In this document: positions 25,435-34,584 of the stretch, in pieces | Layout: each line of letters starts with the position of its first letter | How positions within the stretch are numbered: the first letter of the stretch is position 1 | Origin: Vibrio ostreae | GTDB taxonomy: Bacteria; Pseudomonadota; Gammaproteobacteria; Enterobacterales; Vibrionaceae | Assembly (NCBI RefSeq): GCF_019226825.1 | Contig: NZ_CP076643.1 | Location: forward strand, 496,001-560,000 | Direction of reading: 5' to 3' | DNA: 64,000 bases | The notes under the pieces: model-generated | The model's input: only the letters and a program-made list of their open reading frames with translations | The model's database searches: none | Told to the model about the DNA's origin: nothing | Program-made: the position numbers and the translations under genes

Positions 25435-26355
25435 TTATTGTTGAGGTACTTTCACGACAGAGCGCTCATTACCCTGAATGACTTCGACGTATCGGGTGCG
25501 TGTAGCGACACGTTGACGAGCGGGGTCGGGCTTAGATGTTTTTTTAGTCTCTTTTTTCGGCGGCTCAAACTGTTTGAGTTCTGCCACCAGTGTGTTTGTT
25601 GTGGTTGCACTGGGCTGGCGTGTTAATGAAACGGTTTGCAACAGTGACGCTGGATCCAAATCGTTGGATGGTTGCTCAAAAGCCAGTTCTTGGCTGCCTA
25701 CTGCCGCGAGTCTGAGTTCACCGCTGCTATCGGCTAGCAAAATCGTCGGAGCCAGATCTTCCCGCACCGAAAGAACCACAGACTTGGCATGATTCTCGCG
25801 GTTGTCACTGTCTGTGCCTAATTGAAGATCTCCCACTGCCAGCACTTTGAGACTGGAGGCGATTTTTCTCGATGTTGTACTGGTGCCAGATTCTCGATTG
25901 GGTTTGAGCAACAGCATCACATCCACATAATCACCTGGCTGAATGTAGCCTCCGACGGTTAAGACTTCACCCGCTTTGATCGCAATCGCTCTATGATGAG
26001 GCGGAAGGTCGTCGATGACTGGCCGGTCAGGAGCAAGCAGATCATCGGTTACGTAGTCGCCAACGTCTACGGATTGATTCAGGCGTCGCCCAACAACAAA
26101 TTGTTTGTTCTGAATGTAGCGTTGGCTGTGTTGCGGAGTATTCACCTGTTTGAGCATCTCTGACGCGATCATCGTCCCTTGATCAAGGGGTTGATCAAAT
26201 ACCCAGGCACTATATAAAGGGGCAGGCGATTGCGACGGCTGCGGCTTGGTTTTGGGTGCGGTCAGCACACCAATAAGCACGACGATCAGCGCGATGGCGA
26301 AAAGAACGACAGACGCCAACTTTAGTGCTTTGACTTTGTTGTGGGTTAGATTCAT
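25435..26355 (-). CDS. rcpC: RcpC/CpaB pilus assembly protein
   Basis: A 306-residue protein with an N-terminal membrane anchor (VVLFAIALIVVLIGVL). A SAF-like domain (APLYSAWVFDQPLDQGTMIASEMLKQV...NQSVDVGDYVTDDLL) is followed by the RcpC/CpaB core (HHRAIAIKAGEVLTVGGYIQPGDYVDVMLLLKP). A Lys-rich C-terminal tail (PKKETKKTSKP) may touch peptidoglycan. It stabilises the secretin. AGGAG lies six bases before the start. Confidence 0.88.
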   Translation of the reverse strand: MNLTHNKVKALKLASVVLFAIALIVVLIGVLTAPKTKPQPSQSPAPLYSAWVFDQPLDQGTMIASEMLKQVNTPQHSQRYIQNKQFVVGRRLNQSVDVGDYVTDDLLAPDRPVIDDLPPHHRAIAIKAGEVLTVGGYIQPGDYVDVMLLLKPNRESGTSTTSRKIASSLKVLAVGDLQLGTDSDNRENHAKSVVLSVREDLAPTILLADSSGELRLAAVGSQELAFEQPSNDLDPASLLQTVSLTRQPSATTTNTLVAELKQFEPPKKETKKTSKPDPARQRVATRTRYVEVIQGNERSVVKVPQQ

Positions 26356-26364
26356 AGCTGGCTC

Positions 26365-26910
26365 CTAGTTCAACTTAAGCACGGCAGTGCCGACAATCTG
26401 GTCGGGAAAAACGGAAGCGTCTCCAGGAAGCAGACCATCAATGATACCGATCGGTAGAAATGGGGTCGTTCGGTAGCCATCTAGGACAATCGATACCTGA
26501 CAGCAGACCTCAGAACCACCTGCGGGATCGGTTATGGTTGATACGCGTATCAGTTGCTCTGCCGCCGGCAGAGTAATGCCGAACAGCGTGCCCGGGTTGT
26601 TTCCTTCTCCGTGGGTAAAGCCCTGGATAACCATCACCGCATTGTTTCGTATGGTGGGGGTCACTTGGTTGAGTACTTCATCGCCGGAGCAACTGTGGTA
26701 GCTGAAATAGCACTCCTCACTGACGAACGCCATTGACTGGCGAATGCTCTCTTTCGCCGCATGGTCGAATATGCTGGCGGCAAAGAAAATCATGCAATAG
26801 TGGATCACGGCAAACAGCAAAACGATAATAACGGGCAGCAGGCAAACCGTCTCAATGGCCACCGAGCCCGTTTGCCTCTTTAATTTTGTTATCGATTGCG
26901 ACATATTCAT
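26365..26910 (-). CDS. tadE: TadE-like minor pilin
   Basis: A 181-residue protein. The N-terminal region (QTGSVAIETVCLLPVIIVLLFAVIHYCMIFF) is a TadE-type pseudopilin segment with a Gly before a Glu-containing hydrophobic stretch, a likely substrate of the TadV peptidase. The remaining part is periplasmic, with four or more cysteines (ECYFSYHSCSGDE; EVCCQVSIV) that could make disulfides. Confidence 0.82.
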   Translation of the reverse strand: MNMSQSITKLKRQTGSVAIETVCLLPVIIVLLFAVIHYCMIFFAASIFDHAAKESIRQSMAFVSEECYFSYHSCSGDEVLNQVTPTIRNNAVMVIQGFTHGEGNNPGTLFGITLPAAEQLIRVSTITDPAGGSEVCCQVSIVLDGYRTTPFLPIGIIDGLLPGDASVFPDQIVGTAVLKLN

Positions 26911-26912
26911 TC

Positions 26913-27323
26913 CTACACACCCGTGACAAAATTGAATCCAATCGCGGTGATTGCGATGGCCGGAACAAAAGGGGCTTCGTTTTTCCTTCCAAAAAAAACG
27001 GTAAAATAAATCGTGAATATCGACAAGCAGACCAATAAAAACATTGCCATTACATCTATCGGTAATATAAATGAAATGCCGAGTAATATTTTTCCGTCCG
27101 CGCCACCAAAACCAAACGCAACGTATCCAATAAAAACAATCAGAAACGTAAAAATGATGGAAAGCAGAACTTGGTGATTGAAAGTAAAATTGCCTAATCC
27201 ATAAAGAATTAAAGCGGGTGCCAGCATTAAAACCGCAATTAACAGTGCGGGCACCCGCTGGGTTTTTATATCGTAGGCACTAGCAATCAACAAGAGTCCG
27301 CAATAAGTCGCGAATAAACTCAT
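26913..27323 (-). CDS. tadV: TadV/CpaA prepilin peptidase
   Basis: A 136-residue, highly hydrophobic A24-type aspartic peptidase. The first catalytic Asp is in SAYDIKTQRVPALL, the second in YVAFGFGGADGKILLGIS. The second motif reads G-G-A-D rather than a strict G-x-G-D, a variation also known in other CpaA-type proteins. It should process Flp and TadE-like pilins after Gly. It lies two bases before tadE. Confidence 0.88.
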   Translation of the reverse strand: MSLFATYCGLLLIASAYDIKTQRVPALLIAVLMLAPALILYGLGNFTFNHQVLLSIIFTFLIVFIGYVAFGFGGADGKILLGISFILPIDVMAMFLLVCLSIFTIYFTVFFGRKNEAPFVPAIAITAIGFNFVTGV

Positions 27324-27361
27324 CGTATCACCAAACTAAGATAATTAATCTTCGGCTAGCC

Positions 27362-27592
27362 TTAGGTTGTTGGAGAAGTAGTTGTAGTGGCAGGGAGCGC
27401 ATCTTTGACGGTGTTTAACACGTCTTCAATGCGCGCTGCGATGTTATCATCACCTGTCGAAAACAGTGCGATCGCAATCGCCGCGATGGTGGCAATAATG
27501 GCGTATTCGATACCGGATGCGCCTTTATTGCAGTGTAGGAATGAGATGAGTGAGCACCACGCTTTGGTGGTTAAGTCTTTGAATAGAAACAT
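27362..27592 (-). CDS. flp: Flp pilin subunit
   Basis: The major pilin precursor, 76 residues. After a basic leader (FLHCNKG) comes ASGIEYAIIATIAAIAIALFS, the Flp signature with Glu and Tyr at +5 and +6 from the predicted Gly cleavage site. The tail is Thr-rich (TTTTSPTT). The start at 27592 has GAGGAAGG just upstream; the longer frame to 27643 is rejected. It is the first gene of the tad operon. Confidence 0.92.
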   Translation of the reverse strand: MFLFKDLTTKAWCSLISFLHCNKGASGIEYAIIATIAAIAIALFSTGDDNIAARIEDVLNTVKDALPATTTTSPTT

Positions 27593-27665
27593 AGTAACCT
27601 TCCTCAAACTGACGCTTAGATGATGAAATTCATCCTCGAGCACTTTTAGTTATTCTCAGAAGTTA

Positions 27666-27748
27666 AACAGTGTTGCACTGTTGCCTTCAACCTAATCGTA
27701 GTCAGGTTATATGAGTGATGATGAATATTTTTTGTGATTAAGATCACG
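27666..27748. promoter_or_regulatory. flp upstream palindrome and CRP-like site
   Basis: A perfect 17-base palindrome (AACAGTG-TTG-CACTGTT, 27666-27682) lies about 74 bases upstream of the flp start. A CRP-like site (TGTGA-TTAAGA-TCACG) lies at 27733-27748, about 148 bases upstream. The CRP match is close to consensus, so cAMP-CRP control of the pilus operon is plausible. The palindrome has no known binder. Confidence 0.5.
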
Positions 27749-28006
27749 AAACTAATAATGAATTTTGTTGCGTAAAACCGTGGGCATATTAACCATGAAT
27801 ACACGGTGGTTATTAATTGATTTTAAGCTATTGATGAAAAAGAAATTAGCTATATAACCACATTATAATTAATGTTTTAATGTTGATTTATCCATGCTGG
27901 TGGTGTTTTTTAATTTCTGGATCTTTGCGAAATCTTTATCATGATTATTATTAGTGTCGTATTTAGGCTGTTTGGATAATAGCTTTATTGTCACGGTGGT
28001 ACAGAT

Positions 28007-28582
28007 ATGATTCTAAATAAAATAAAAGAAGTATTAGCAGCATTTTACAACGTCGACAGTGCTGGAAAACATACGGAGGGGATTTCTGAATTAAACTCTG
28101 TCTGGTTCAATGCGAGGTTTTTATATTTCTTTAAATATCATGGATTAAAAAAATCTGACGACTCAGAGGAGCACGTATTGTATGAGAAGGATGCTATCAG
28201 TCCATACAAATACGTCCTTTTTGTTGTCGATGTTTTAGAGCTTTTTAGTTTACTTAACGCTTCATGGTACCGACTCTCAACAGAGCAAAAACATCAACTG
28301 CATGATATTGAACATGCGTTTCGTGGTTTCTCCTCTGCCAAGGAGTCCAAGTATCTTGAAGCACTGAAAATTATCACGGTTGAAATGATGGTTTTCAGCG
28401 AGTTCTCGCACAATCAAAAATGTTCGCCGCTGAAACCTATGGTCGAGCAATACCGGCGCATGCTTACCGTGTTTGAACTGATGGGGCGACCGATCCCGCT
28501 TAGTTACCCGCAGTTATGTCGATTATTGGCGGTGCTAGAAATTGGACCGGCGGCTAAACAAGGTCATAAGGAACGTATCTGA
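28007..28582 (+). CDS. YfbU-like protein
   Basis: A 191-residue protein. Its C-terminal 120 residues follow the YfbU family: VVDVLELFSLLNASWYRLSTEQKHQLHDIEHAFRGFSSAKESKYLEALKIITVEMMVFSEFSHNQK...PMVEQYRRMLTVFE. These match E. coli YfbU ([44 protein letters not shown]) by recall. The N-terminal 70 residues are less similar. No membrane segment is seen. YfbU has no firm biochemical role. It is divergent from flp and 15 bases ahead of the lipoprotein gene, so it probably belongs with that pair. Confidence 0.7.
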   Translation: MILNKIKEVLAAFYNVDSAGKHTEGISELNSVWFNARFLYFFKYHGLKKSDDSEEHVLYEKDAISPYKYVLFVVDVLELFSLLNASWYRLSTEQKHQLHDIEHAFRGFSSAKESKYLEALKIITVEMMVFSEFSHNQKCSPLKPMVEQYRRMLTVFELMGRPIPLSYPQLCRLLAVLEIGPAAKQGHKERI

Positions 28583-28597
28583 GTAAAGGAGGATACC

Positions 28598-29872
28598 ATG
28601 ACTGTTTTAAATAGAAATTCCATTTTTTCACTCCTGTCTTTGTTGGCTATTACGGCATGCAGCGGCAGTGGATCAGGTTCGATGGCGTCAGGCGGTAGCG
28701 GCCAGGAAGTGACGGAAGATGACGTTGCAGTAAGTACGCAGTCGAGGAACATTGTGTCGGAAACGGGAAGCAGCGTGTCACAAAGTGAGTTAAGCACCAC
28801 ATTAGATACCTTAACCACCGGGTCCGGAGAGGTTCTGGTGAATCTCGGCGAGGTCGTCACGGCTCTTGGGGATGGCTTGCCACTCGGAACCACATCCCTG
28901 GAAGTCGATGACGCTTATGTCACTAATACATTGCAAGGCGCAGCTAATGCAACGGAAAAACTGGGTACAACGGTGGTTTCTGCCGGTGATGCGGTCGCGC
29001 AACTCGACGCGTTACCTGTATTTGTTCAGCTTAACGAACGCACTGGATTATTGACTTATACTGGTATGACGGTCTCCGACTTAGGTGGCACAGTCGAGAA
29101 TGTCGGGGGATGGCTGCAGTACCAAACCTCAGAGGAGGGCAGTTTGTATGGCCTTTCTGAACATCTTGGCGCGATGACAGCCCCGATTTTAGTTCAGGCA
29201 GGAGACATGATTGATCTTAAAGGCAACGCGTTGATCCTTTTTAATGATGTCGGTGACATCAAAACGACCTTGCCTAACTTCGTTTACGTTTCCGCGTCGA
29301 CACTGACGAAAGGGACCGTTGCATTATTGATGGATACGCGAGGCACGGTTGAAGATGTTGGCCGGTTATTTGTCGGAGAAAATGGCCTGACTGCTCTGCT
29401 GACCAGTGAGTTGCAGAGAGATGACACCTTGTTGGCGAGCTTGAAAACAGGGCTTGAAGAGCGGTTGAATGCCAACCCGTTGTCTGACTTAGGTGATAAT
29501 AATTTGCTTGCCGGAACTGGGTTATTTGCCGATGCAGACGGAAATCTCACACTGGTCTCTCAGCAATTGGGTGACATATTGAATCTGGAAACCGGATTAG
29601 TCGGATCTTTGGATTTGAGTTCAACGTTACTGAACTTTAATCAGCTTGATGGCTCATCAACGCCTCTGGCCAGTTTATTAGGCTCAACGGCACAAAGCTT
29701 ACAGGACGTTATAGGCGGCTTAACGGGCTCTTCACTAAGTTCGCTGTCGTTCACCAATGTGACAGATAGCATAACAGGCGACGATCAACAGGCATTGTCC
29801 GATGTTAGTGAGAAGAAAGGACTGCTGACCCATATTACAACCAACGTTTTGAAACCTATTTTGGGCCGGTAA
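28598..29872 (+). CDS. Leu/Gly-rich lipoprotein paired with a TpsB transporter
   Basis: A 424-residue lipoprotein (lipobox ITAC, then SGSGSGSMASGGSG linker). The body is built from repeating short segments of the kind TLDTLTTGSGEVLVNLGEVVTALGDGLPLG and GTVENVGGWLQY, ending with a Ser-rich region. It has no haemagglutination-type TPS domain and no catalytic motif. The start follows AAAGGAGG. Thirty-two bases after its stop, past a weak hairpin, is a TpsB-family transporter gene, so it is the likely cargo or partner of that protein. Family not recognised. Confidence 0.7.
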   Translation: MTVLNRNSIFSLLSLLAITACSGSGSGSMASGGSGQEVTEDDVAVSTQSRNIVSETGSSVSQSELSTTLDTLTTGSGEVLVNLGEVVTALGDGLPLGTTSLEVDDAYVTNTLQGAANATEKLGTTVVSAGDAVAQLDALPVFVQLNERTGLLTYTGMTVSDLGGTVENVGGWLQYQTSEEGSLYGLSEHLGAMTAPILVQAGDMIDLKGNALILFNDVGDIKTTLPNFVYVSASTLTKGTVALLMDTRGTVEDVGRLFVGENGLTALLTSELQRDDTLLASLKTGLEERLNANPLSDLGDNNLLAGTGLFADADGNLTLVSQQLGDILNLETGLVGSLDLSSTLLNFNQLDGSSTPLASLLGSTAQSLQDVIGGLTGSSLSSLSFTNVTDSITGDDQQALSDVSEKKGLLTHITTNVLKPILGR

Positions 29873-29892
29873 CCGTTTTCTTTCGCTATAAC

Positions 29893-29916
29893 AAGAGCCA
29901 GCAAATGTTGGCTCTT
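29893..29916 (+). terminator. Hairpin between the lipoprotein and TpsB genes
   Basis: AAGAGCCA (29893-29900) and TGGCTCTT (29909-29916) are perfect complements, followed by TATTTG. It is a weak intrinsic terminator or attenuator that could lower expression of the transporter relative to the lipoprotein. Confidence 0.55.
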
Positions 29917-29934
29917 TATTTGATAAGGAAATCT

Positions 29935-31587
29935 ATGTTGAGCAAAAAAAAGTCCTTTGTTGTTATTGCAGGCTTGTTTGTTACCAGCCGCTGTTTGGCC
30001 GTGGAACCGCCGTTATTAGTCCAACCTGAACCGATGAGCAGAATGCAAGCCGAGTCTTCTCCAAACGTGAACCTGGATGAGATGCAGGGTGAAGTGGAGG
30101 TACAAAGCTCAGATATTATTCAGTCGATCCATTTTGCAGGTGGTACATCGGTGCAGCTTGAGTTACTGGCGCTGGATGTGCAAGCTTTGCTAAATCAGCC
30201 CTACTCGGCGGATTTCGTCGGACGGGCGCTTGAAAAACTCACCGCGCGTTTCCATACCGCCGGTTATCCCTTGGCATTTGCAACCGTTAAACAAGACGGT
30301 TTTCGTGATGGTCGTTTAACCATCACAATTGTAGAAGGCTATGTGGTGCGAAGTGAACTAGACATAGCCGATGATGCCGTGAAGCAGGAAGTGCGTGCGA
30401 TATTGCAACCTGTGATGAATGAGAATCCAGCGACCCAGGCATCATTAGAGCGTGCGATTCTGCTGATTAACAGAATCCCGGGCTACCAATTTGATATCGC
30501 GCTGCCGAGACCCAAGACTATCTCCGGCGCTACGTCTATCCGTGTTATTGCCCGCGATAATTCCGTATTCGAGCCCTTCGTCGGTTATGCAATGCAGCAG
30601 GACTCCGATCGGAACTTTTCTCTAGGAGCCAGGATTAATGTGAATCGGATGTCAATCAATCGTGTGACTTTCATCGGATTAATTCCACGTGATAACAACA
30701 GTGATGAACAATATTATTCAGTGCGACTGGAGCACGATATTGGCAATAATGGAATGATCGGGCAACTGAGCGCCAGCTACTATACCGATAGTGAAGAGAC
30801 GGCGATTGATGTCGAAGACGTAGAAGTTGGGGTTGAAAACAAACTCAAGCGGCGCAGCGTAGATTACTCTGTCTCTTACCCGATAATCTTAAGTCGGGCG
30901 ACAGACTTGAGCTTGTCGTTGGGGGTGACTTATGAGAGTGAGGAACGCAATTATGATCTCTCCTTCAACGGTATCGCTTTGGGGGAGTTAAACGATAAGC
31001 TCGATTATGTCCTGAGCCGACTTTCGATTGATATGATTAAGCGTCTTGATAAGCTTAATTTCTCGCTGGGTTTGGGTATCAATCAAAGTATTGGCAGCGC
31101 ATTTAAGTATCGGAGTGACTTAGAGTCGGAAGACATCTACAACGACGATTTTACTTTTTACGACCTCCAGTTTTCCTCCTCTTATGAATTTATTGAGGAT
31201 TACGTGTTGTCGCTCAGAGCTACCGGAATGTATGCAGACCAACGCATCGTCCCGTCACAACGTGTGAATTTCGGTGGGCTCAATTATGGTCGAGGTTATC
31301 CGGAAAGCACATTAGAGGGCGACAAAGGTTATGGCACAGAAGTGAAGTTGTTGCAACGCAACCAGCATGGTCAGTACTTTTTCAATCCATACATCACCTA
31401 TGATCACGCGTACGCTGAGCAAGAAAATGCGGCTATGAGGTCAGATCGAATTTCGTCGGCAGCCGTTGGTGTCGAAGTTGGCTACGGAGCGAATTTGTAT
31501 GTAGCGGTTGATTACGCCAAGCCATTAAAAGAGAGAGAAAACAGTAACGATTACGTTTACAACCTAAGCGTGAGTTGGCGACTCTAG
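29935..31587 (+). CDS. TpsB (ShlB/FhaC/HecB) family outer-membrane transporter
   Basis: A 550-residue protein with a signal peptide. Residues about 60-145 form the first POTRA domain (IQSIHFAGGTSVQLELLALDVQALLNQPYSADFVGRALEKLTARFHTAGYPLAFATVKQDGFRDGRLTITIVEGYV). A second POTRA follows, then a 16-strand barrel ending in VYNLSVSWRL. The conserved loop-6-type motif is seen in GGLNYGRGYPESTLEGDKGYGTEVKL. The start at 29935 has AAGGA six bases before. It should export a partner across the outer membrane. No classic TpsA exoprotein is near; the partner is probably the upstream lipoprotein. Confidence 0.88.
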   Translation: MLSKKKSFVVIAGLFVTSRCLAVEPPLLVQPEPMSRMQAESSPNVNLDEMQGEVEVQSSDIIQSIHFAGGTSVQLELLALDVQALLNQPYSADFVGRALEKLTARFHTAGYPLAFATVKQDGFRDGRLTITIVEGYVVRSELDIADDAVKQEVRAILQPVMNENPATQASLERAILLINRIPGYQFDIALPRPKTISGATSIRVIARDNSVFEPFVGYAMQQDSDRNFSLGARINVNRMSINRVTFIGLIPRDNNSDEQYYSVRLEHDIGNNGMIGQLSASYYTDSEETAIDVEDVEVGVENKLKRRSVDYSVSYPIILSRATDLSLSLGVTYESEERNYDLSFNGIALGELNDKLDYVLSRLSIDMIKRLDKLNFSLGLGINQSIGSAFKYRSDLESEDIYNDDFTFYDLQFSSSYEFIEDYVLSLRATGMYADQRIVPSQRVNFGGLNYGRGYPESTLEGDKGYGTEVKLLQRNQHGQYFFNPYITYDHAYAEQENAAMRSDRISSAAVGVEVGYGANLYVAVDYAKPLKERENSNDYVYNLSVSWRL

Positions 31588-31780
31588 TGGAATATCGCTC
31601 CGGTAAGCCAACAGGCTTGATATAGGCGTTGTCTGAATGGTTTTCACTGCTGTTATGCAATAGGCACTGATGCCAAGCTAAAGCATTCATTATCAAAATC
31701 ATTCCCGGCTTAAGGTTTCTTTTATATGAATCAGCACCGGTTATATTTGTTGCCTATAGTTAGTAAGAGGTTGTACCTGA

Positions 31781-33133
31781 ATGGAATCAGGGCAACGACA
31801 AACATCTCTGAACAGATACAGTGCGAATAGGGATCATGCTATGTGGTTAGGTCATAAACGAGCAGAAAAAAATACGACGTCTGATGTTGATACTAAGGCC
31901 CACCTTTTTGATGATATGAGTGCTATCAGTCAGCATTTAGCCATTGTTAACTACGATGCAGAGGGAAACATCATCGAGGCAAACCGACGGTTCTTAGATA
32001 TGGTCGGGTTAGAGCTGTCTGACATCATGGGGAAAAATCAGCGTCAGTTTTGTGATGATTCTCCGCAAGCTTTGTCCGAGAATCAAGAATTGTGGCAACA
32101 GCTGGCGAATGGGAAAAGCCACAGCGGCACTTACAAGCGGAAAATTAAGCAAGATGTGGTATACCTCGACTGTACCTATGTTCCCGTTTTAGATGATTCA
32201 AAACAATTAGTGAAAGTCATCAACGTCTGCAAGAACATTACCCATTCACAAGAGGAATTTATTCATTTAAACGCCATTCTACAAGCGCTCAATGTGTCGT
32301 TGGCCGTGATTGAGTTTTCACCAGACGGAACGGTTCAGCATGCCAATGAAAACTTTTTGCGCGGTATGGGGTATTCATTAAATGAAGTGGTCGGCAAACA
32401 TCACAAGATGTTTTGTTTTCCTGAGTTTTACCGTGATAACGCGGACTTTTGGCAACGTTTAGAAAGAGGTCAGCCTTTTAGCGGTAAGTTTCAACGTAAG
32501 GACAAGCAGGGCAATAGTCTTTGGCTGGAAGCGACCTATAACCCAATTGTAAATGAGAAAGGAAAAGTCTATCGGGTTATAAAATTCGCCTCGAATATTA
32601 CCGACCGGGTGAATTTAGCCATGCAGGCGGTCGAGATGGCGGCATCAATTTCTGAGCAAACATCTCATATTACAGATTCAGCGGTTCAGGTCCTCAATGG
32701 TGCGGTTGAAACGGCTCATAATGTCGCTAACCGAGTTAAGGGTGCGAGTGCGCTGAGTCAGCAATTGCTGGAACAATCCAAAACCATTAACGGAATGGTG
32801 AACACGATTAACGGTATTGCCAGTCAAACCAACTTATTGGCATTAAATGCCGCGATAGAAGCTGCCCGCGCGGGTGACACTGGCAGAGGTTTTGCGGTTG
32901 TGGCGGATGAAGTACGTCAATTAGCTTCCCGCACATCTGCTGCAACCGAGGAAATTACGGATGTGGTCGGTGAGAATGCCCGTCTTATTGCTGAAATGGA
33001 ACATCACCTGATCTCGGTAAACCAAGTGGCATTAGAGGGGGAAGACAGCATGCACTCCGTATCTCATGGCTTGGAGGATGTCAGAGTCGGGGTCAGTCGC
33101 TTTGTTGGCATCGTAGAACAGTTGCGCGCTTAG
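31781..33133 (+). CDS. Cytoplasmic double-PAS methyl-accepting chemotaxis protein
   Basis: A 450-residue soluble chemoreceptor without membrane segments. PAS 1 is about residues 45-150 ([38 protein letters not shown]); PAS 2 about 168-285 ([39 protein letters not shown]). The C-terminal signalling hairpin ends at the tip [42 protein letters not shown]. It resembles Aer-like energy or redox sensors; no cofactor residue is certain. A second possible start lies at 31841. It is a single gene, with a terminator downstream. Confidence 0.9.
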   Translation: MESGQRQTSLNRYSANRDHAMWLGHKRAEKNTTSDVDTKAHLFDDMSAISQHLAIVNYDAEGNIIEANRRFLDMVGLELSDIMGKNQRQFCDDSPQALSENQELWQQLANGKSHSGTYKRKIKQDVVYLDCTYVPVLDDSKQLVKVINVCKNITHSQEEFIHLNAILQALNVSLAVIEFSPDGTVQHANENFLRGMGYSLNEVVGKHHKMFCFPEFYRDNADFWQRLERGQPFSGKFQRKDKQGNSLWLEATYNPIVNEKGKVYRVIKFASNITDRVNLAMQAVEMAASISEQTSHITDSAVQVLNGAVETAHNVANRVKGASALSQQLLEQSKTINGMVNTINGIASQTNLLALNAAIEAARAGDTGRGFAVVADEVRQLASRTSAATEEITDVVGENARLIAEMEHHLISVNQVALEGEDSMHSVSHGLEDVRVGVSRFVGIVEQLRA

Positions 33134-33148
33134 TCACTCCGTCATAAT

Positions 33149-33184
33149 TTTAGTTGACCACTACAATTTAGTTGACCACTACAA
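33149..33184. repeat. Perfect two-copy 18-bp tandem repeat
   Basis: TTTAGTTGACCACTACAA is present twice in tandem (33149-33166 and 33167-33184), just after the chemoreceptor stop codon. Confidence 0.9.
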
Positions 33185-33238
33185 ATAGACTAGCCAAACC
33201 AAACTCCATACGAGTTATCATCCATCATGTGTTCTAAC

Positions 33239-33270
33239 CAAGAGCTGGCTGTTTTGGCTGGCTCTTTTTG
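33239..33270 (+). terminator. Intrinsic terminator after the chemoreceptor gene
   Basis: An AAGAGC/GCTCTT stem with GGCTGTTTTGGC inside, followed by TTTTTG. Confidence 0.75.
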
Positions 33271-33579
33271 TTTGCTAAAACGCGTATCGATTACGTATTC
33301 CATCATCACTATCCCTTTTAAACGGCCTTTGATAACAACTGATGAGAGCGGTTGTTTATCTCATTCCTGCGCGTTGCTGTGATCCGGAGTGAATCATTCC
33401 ATTTAAATCAAAGTATAAATAGGAACTAATCATTTATTTATTATTCACTTAGAGTAACAGTTGTAAACGATTGAAGATTTTCATGTTGTCCTGTGAAAGA
33501 AAATCGTTATACCAGCGGTCTGGTTCACAATGCGTGTTTCCATTTTTACAGCAGTGTGCATGACATTCGGAGGAAGATT

Positions 33580-34584
33580 ATGTGGATAAAAAAGAATCAT
33601 AGCTGGAACTTGCCTGAAAGCGAAGCAACGCCAGAATCGGTGTATAAGGAACGTCGCGATGTATTGAAAAAGCTTGGCATTGCTGTGGCCAGTATGCCTG
33701 TCGCAATGAATGCCCAAGCAGGCATTTTTGATCTCTTTTCGGCAACAGAAAAATCAGTGCCTGACCGTCGCATCGCTCTCTCGCCAACCAAACCGCAGCA
33801 GTATCAGGCAGATTTGTCGCTCACGCCAGAGAGCAAAGTGTTGTCGTACAATAACTTTTATGAATTTGGTACCAACAAATCCGATCCGGTCAATAACTCA
33901 TCAGGGTTTGTCACTGACCCATGGACCGTTGAGATCGATGGCTTAGTCAATAACCCGGTAAAACTCGATTACGACGATATCTTGCGTAAATTTACCTTAG
34001 AAGAACGCATTTATCGATTACGCTGCGTTGAAGCCTGGTCGATGAACATTCCTTGGATAGGTTTTCCGTTAGCGGACATCATTAAGCTTGCTGACCCCAA
34101 AAGCAGCGCCAAGTACGTCGCTTTTGAAACCCTCTATGATCCTAAACAATTTCCGGCTCAGAACTCTTTTAGCAGTATCGATTACCCGTATGTTGAGGGG
34201 CTCCGTCTCGATGAAGCGATGAACCCGCTCACACTGATTTCGGTTGGCTTATACGGCAAGACACTTGCTCCACAAAATGGCGCGCCACTACGGCTTGTGG
34301 TGCCGTGGAAATACGGTTTCAAAAGCATCAAGTCGATTGTACGCATTCGCCTGACCGCTCAAGAGCCGCCCACAACTTGGAATCGCTTAGCACCCGATGA
34401 ATATGGCTTTTATGCCAATGTGAATCCGCAAGTCGACCACCCGCGCTGGAGCCAGGCAAGCGAGCGCTTTATCGGTGAAGGCAGTGTATTTAACTCCAGG
34501 AGACAGCCAACATTAATGTTCAATGGGTATGAAGAACAAGTCGCGTATCTGTACAAAAATATGGATTTGAGGAAATTCTATTGA
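33580..34584 (+). CDS. msrP: MsrP, periplasmic protein-methionine-sulfoxide reductase catalytic subunit
   Basis: A 334-residue molybdopterin enzyme with a Tat signal ([24 protein letters not shown]). The motif [19 protein letters not shown] gives Cys149 as the molybdenum ligand. Similarity to E. coli MsrP runs to the end ([37 protein letters not shown]). It repairs oxidised methionines on periplasmic proteins. The start at 33580 has CGGAGGA upstream; a longer frame from 33493 is rejected. It is directly followed by msrQ. Confidence 0.96.
   Translation: MWIKKNHSWNLPESEATPESVYKERRDVLKKLGIAVASMPVAMNAQAGIFDLFSATEKSVPDRRIALSPTKPQQYQADLSLTPESKVLSYNNFYEFGTNKSDPVNNSSGFVTDPWTVEIDGLVNNPVKLDYDDILRKFTLEERIYRLRCVEAWSMNIPWIGFPLADIIKLADPKSSAKYVAFETLYDPKQFPAQNSFSSIDYPYVEGLRLDEAMNPLTLISVGLYGKTLAPQNGAPLRLVVPWKYGFKSIKSIVRIRLTAQEPPTTWNRLAPDEYGFYANVNPQVDHPRWSQASERFIGEGSVFNSRRQPTLMFNGYEEQVAYLYKNMDLRKFY

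Noticed and set aside
26913-27323. Idea that the prepilin peptidase is inactive because its second motif reads GGAD
   Set aside because: Both aspartates are present, and Gly-Ala-Asp variants are known to me in CpaA-type peptidases, so inactivity is not supported.
29893-29916. Strong terminator that would separate the lipoprotein from TpsB as independent units
   Set aside because: The stem is only 8 bp with a poor T-run, and the genes are 62 bases apart on the same strand; partial read-through is more likely.
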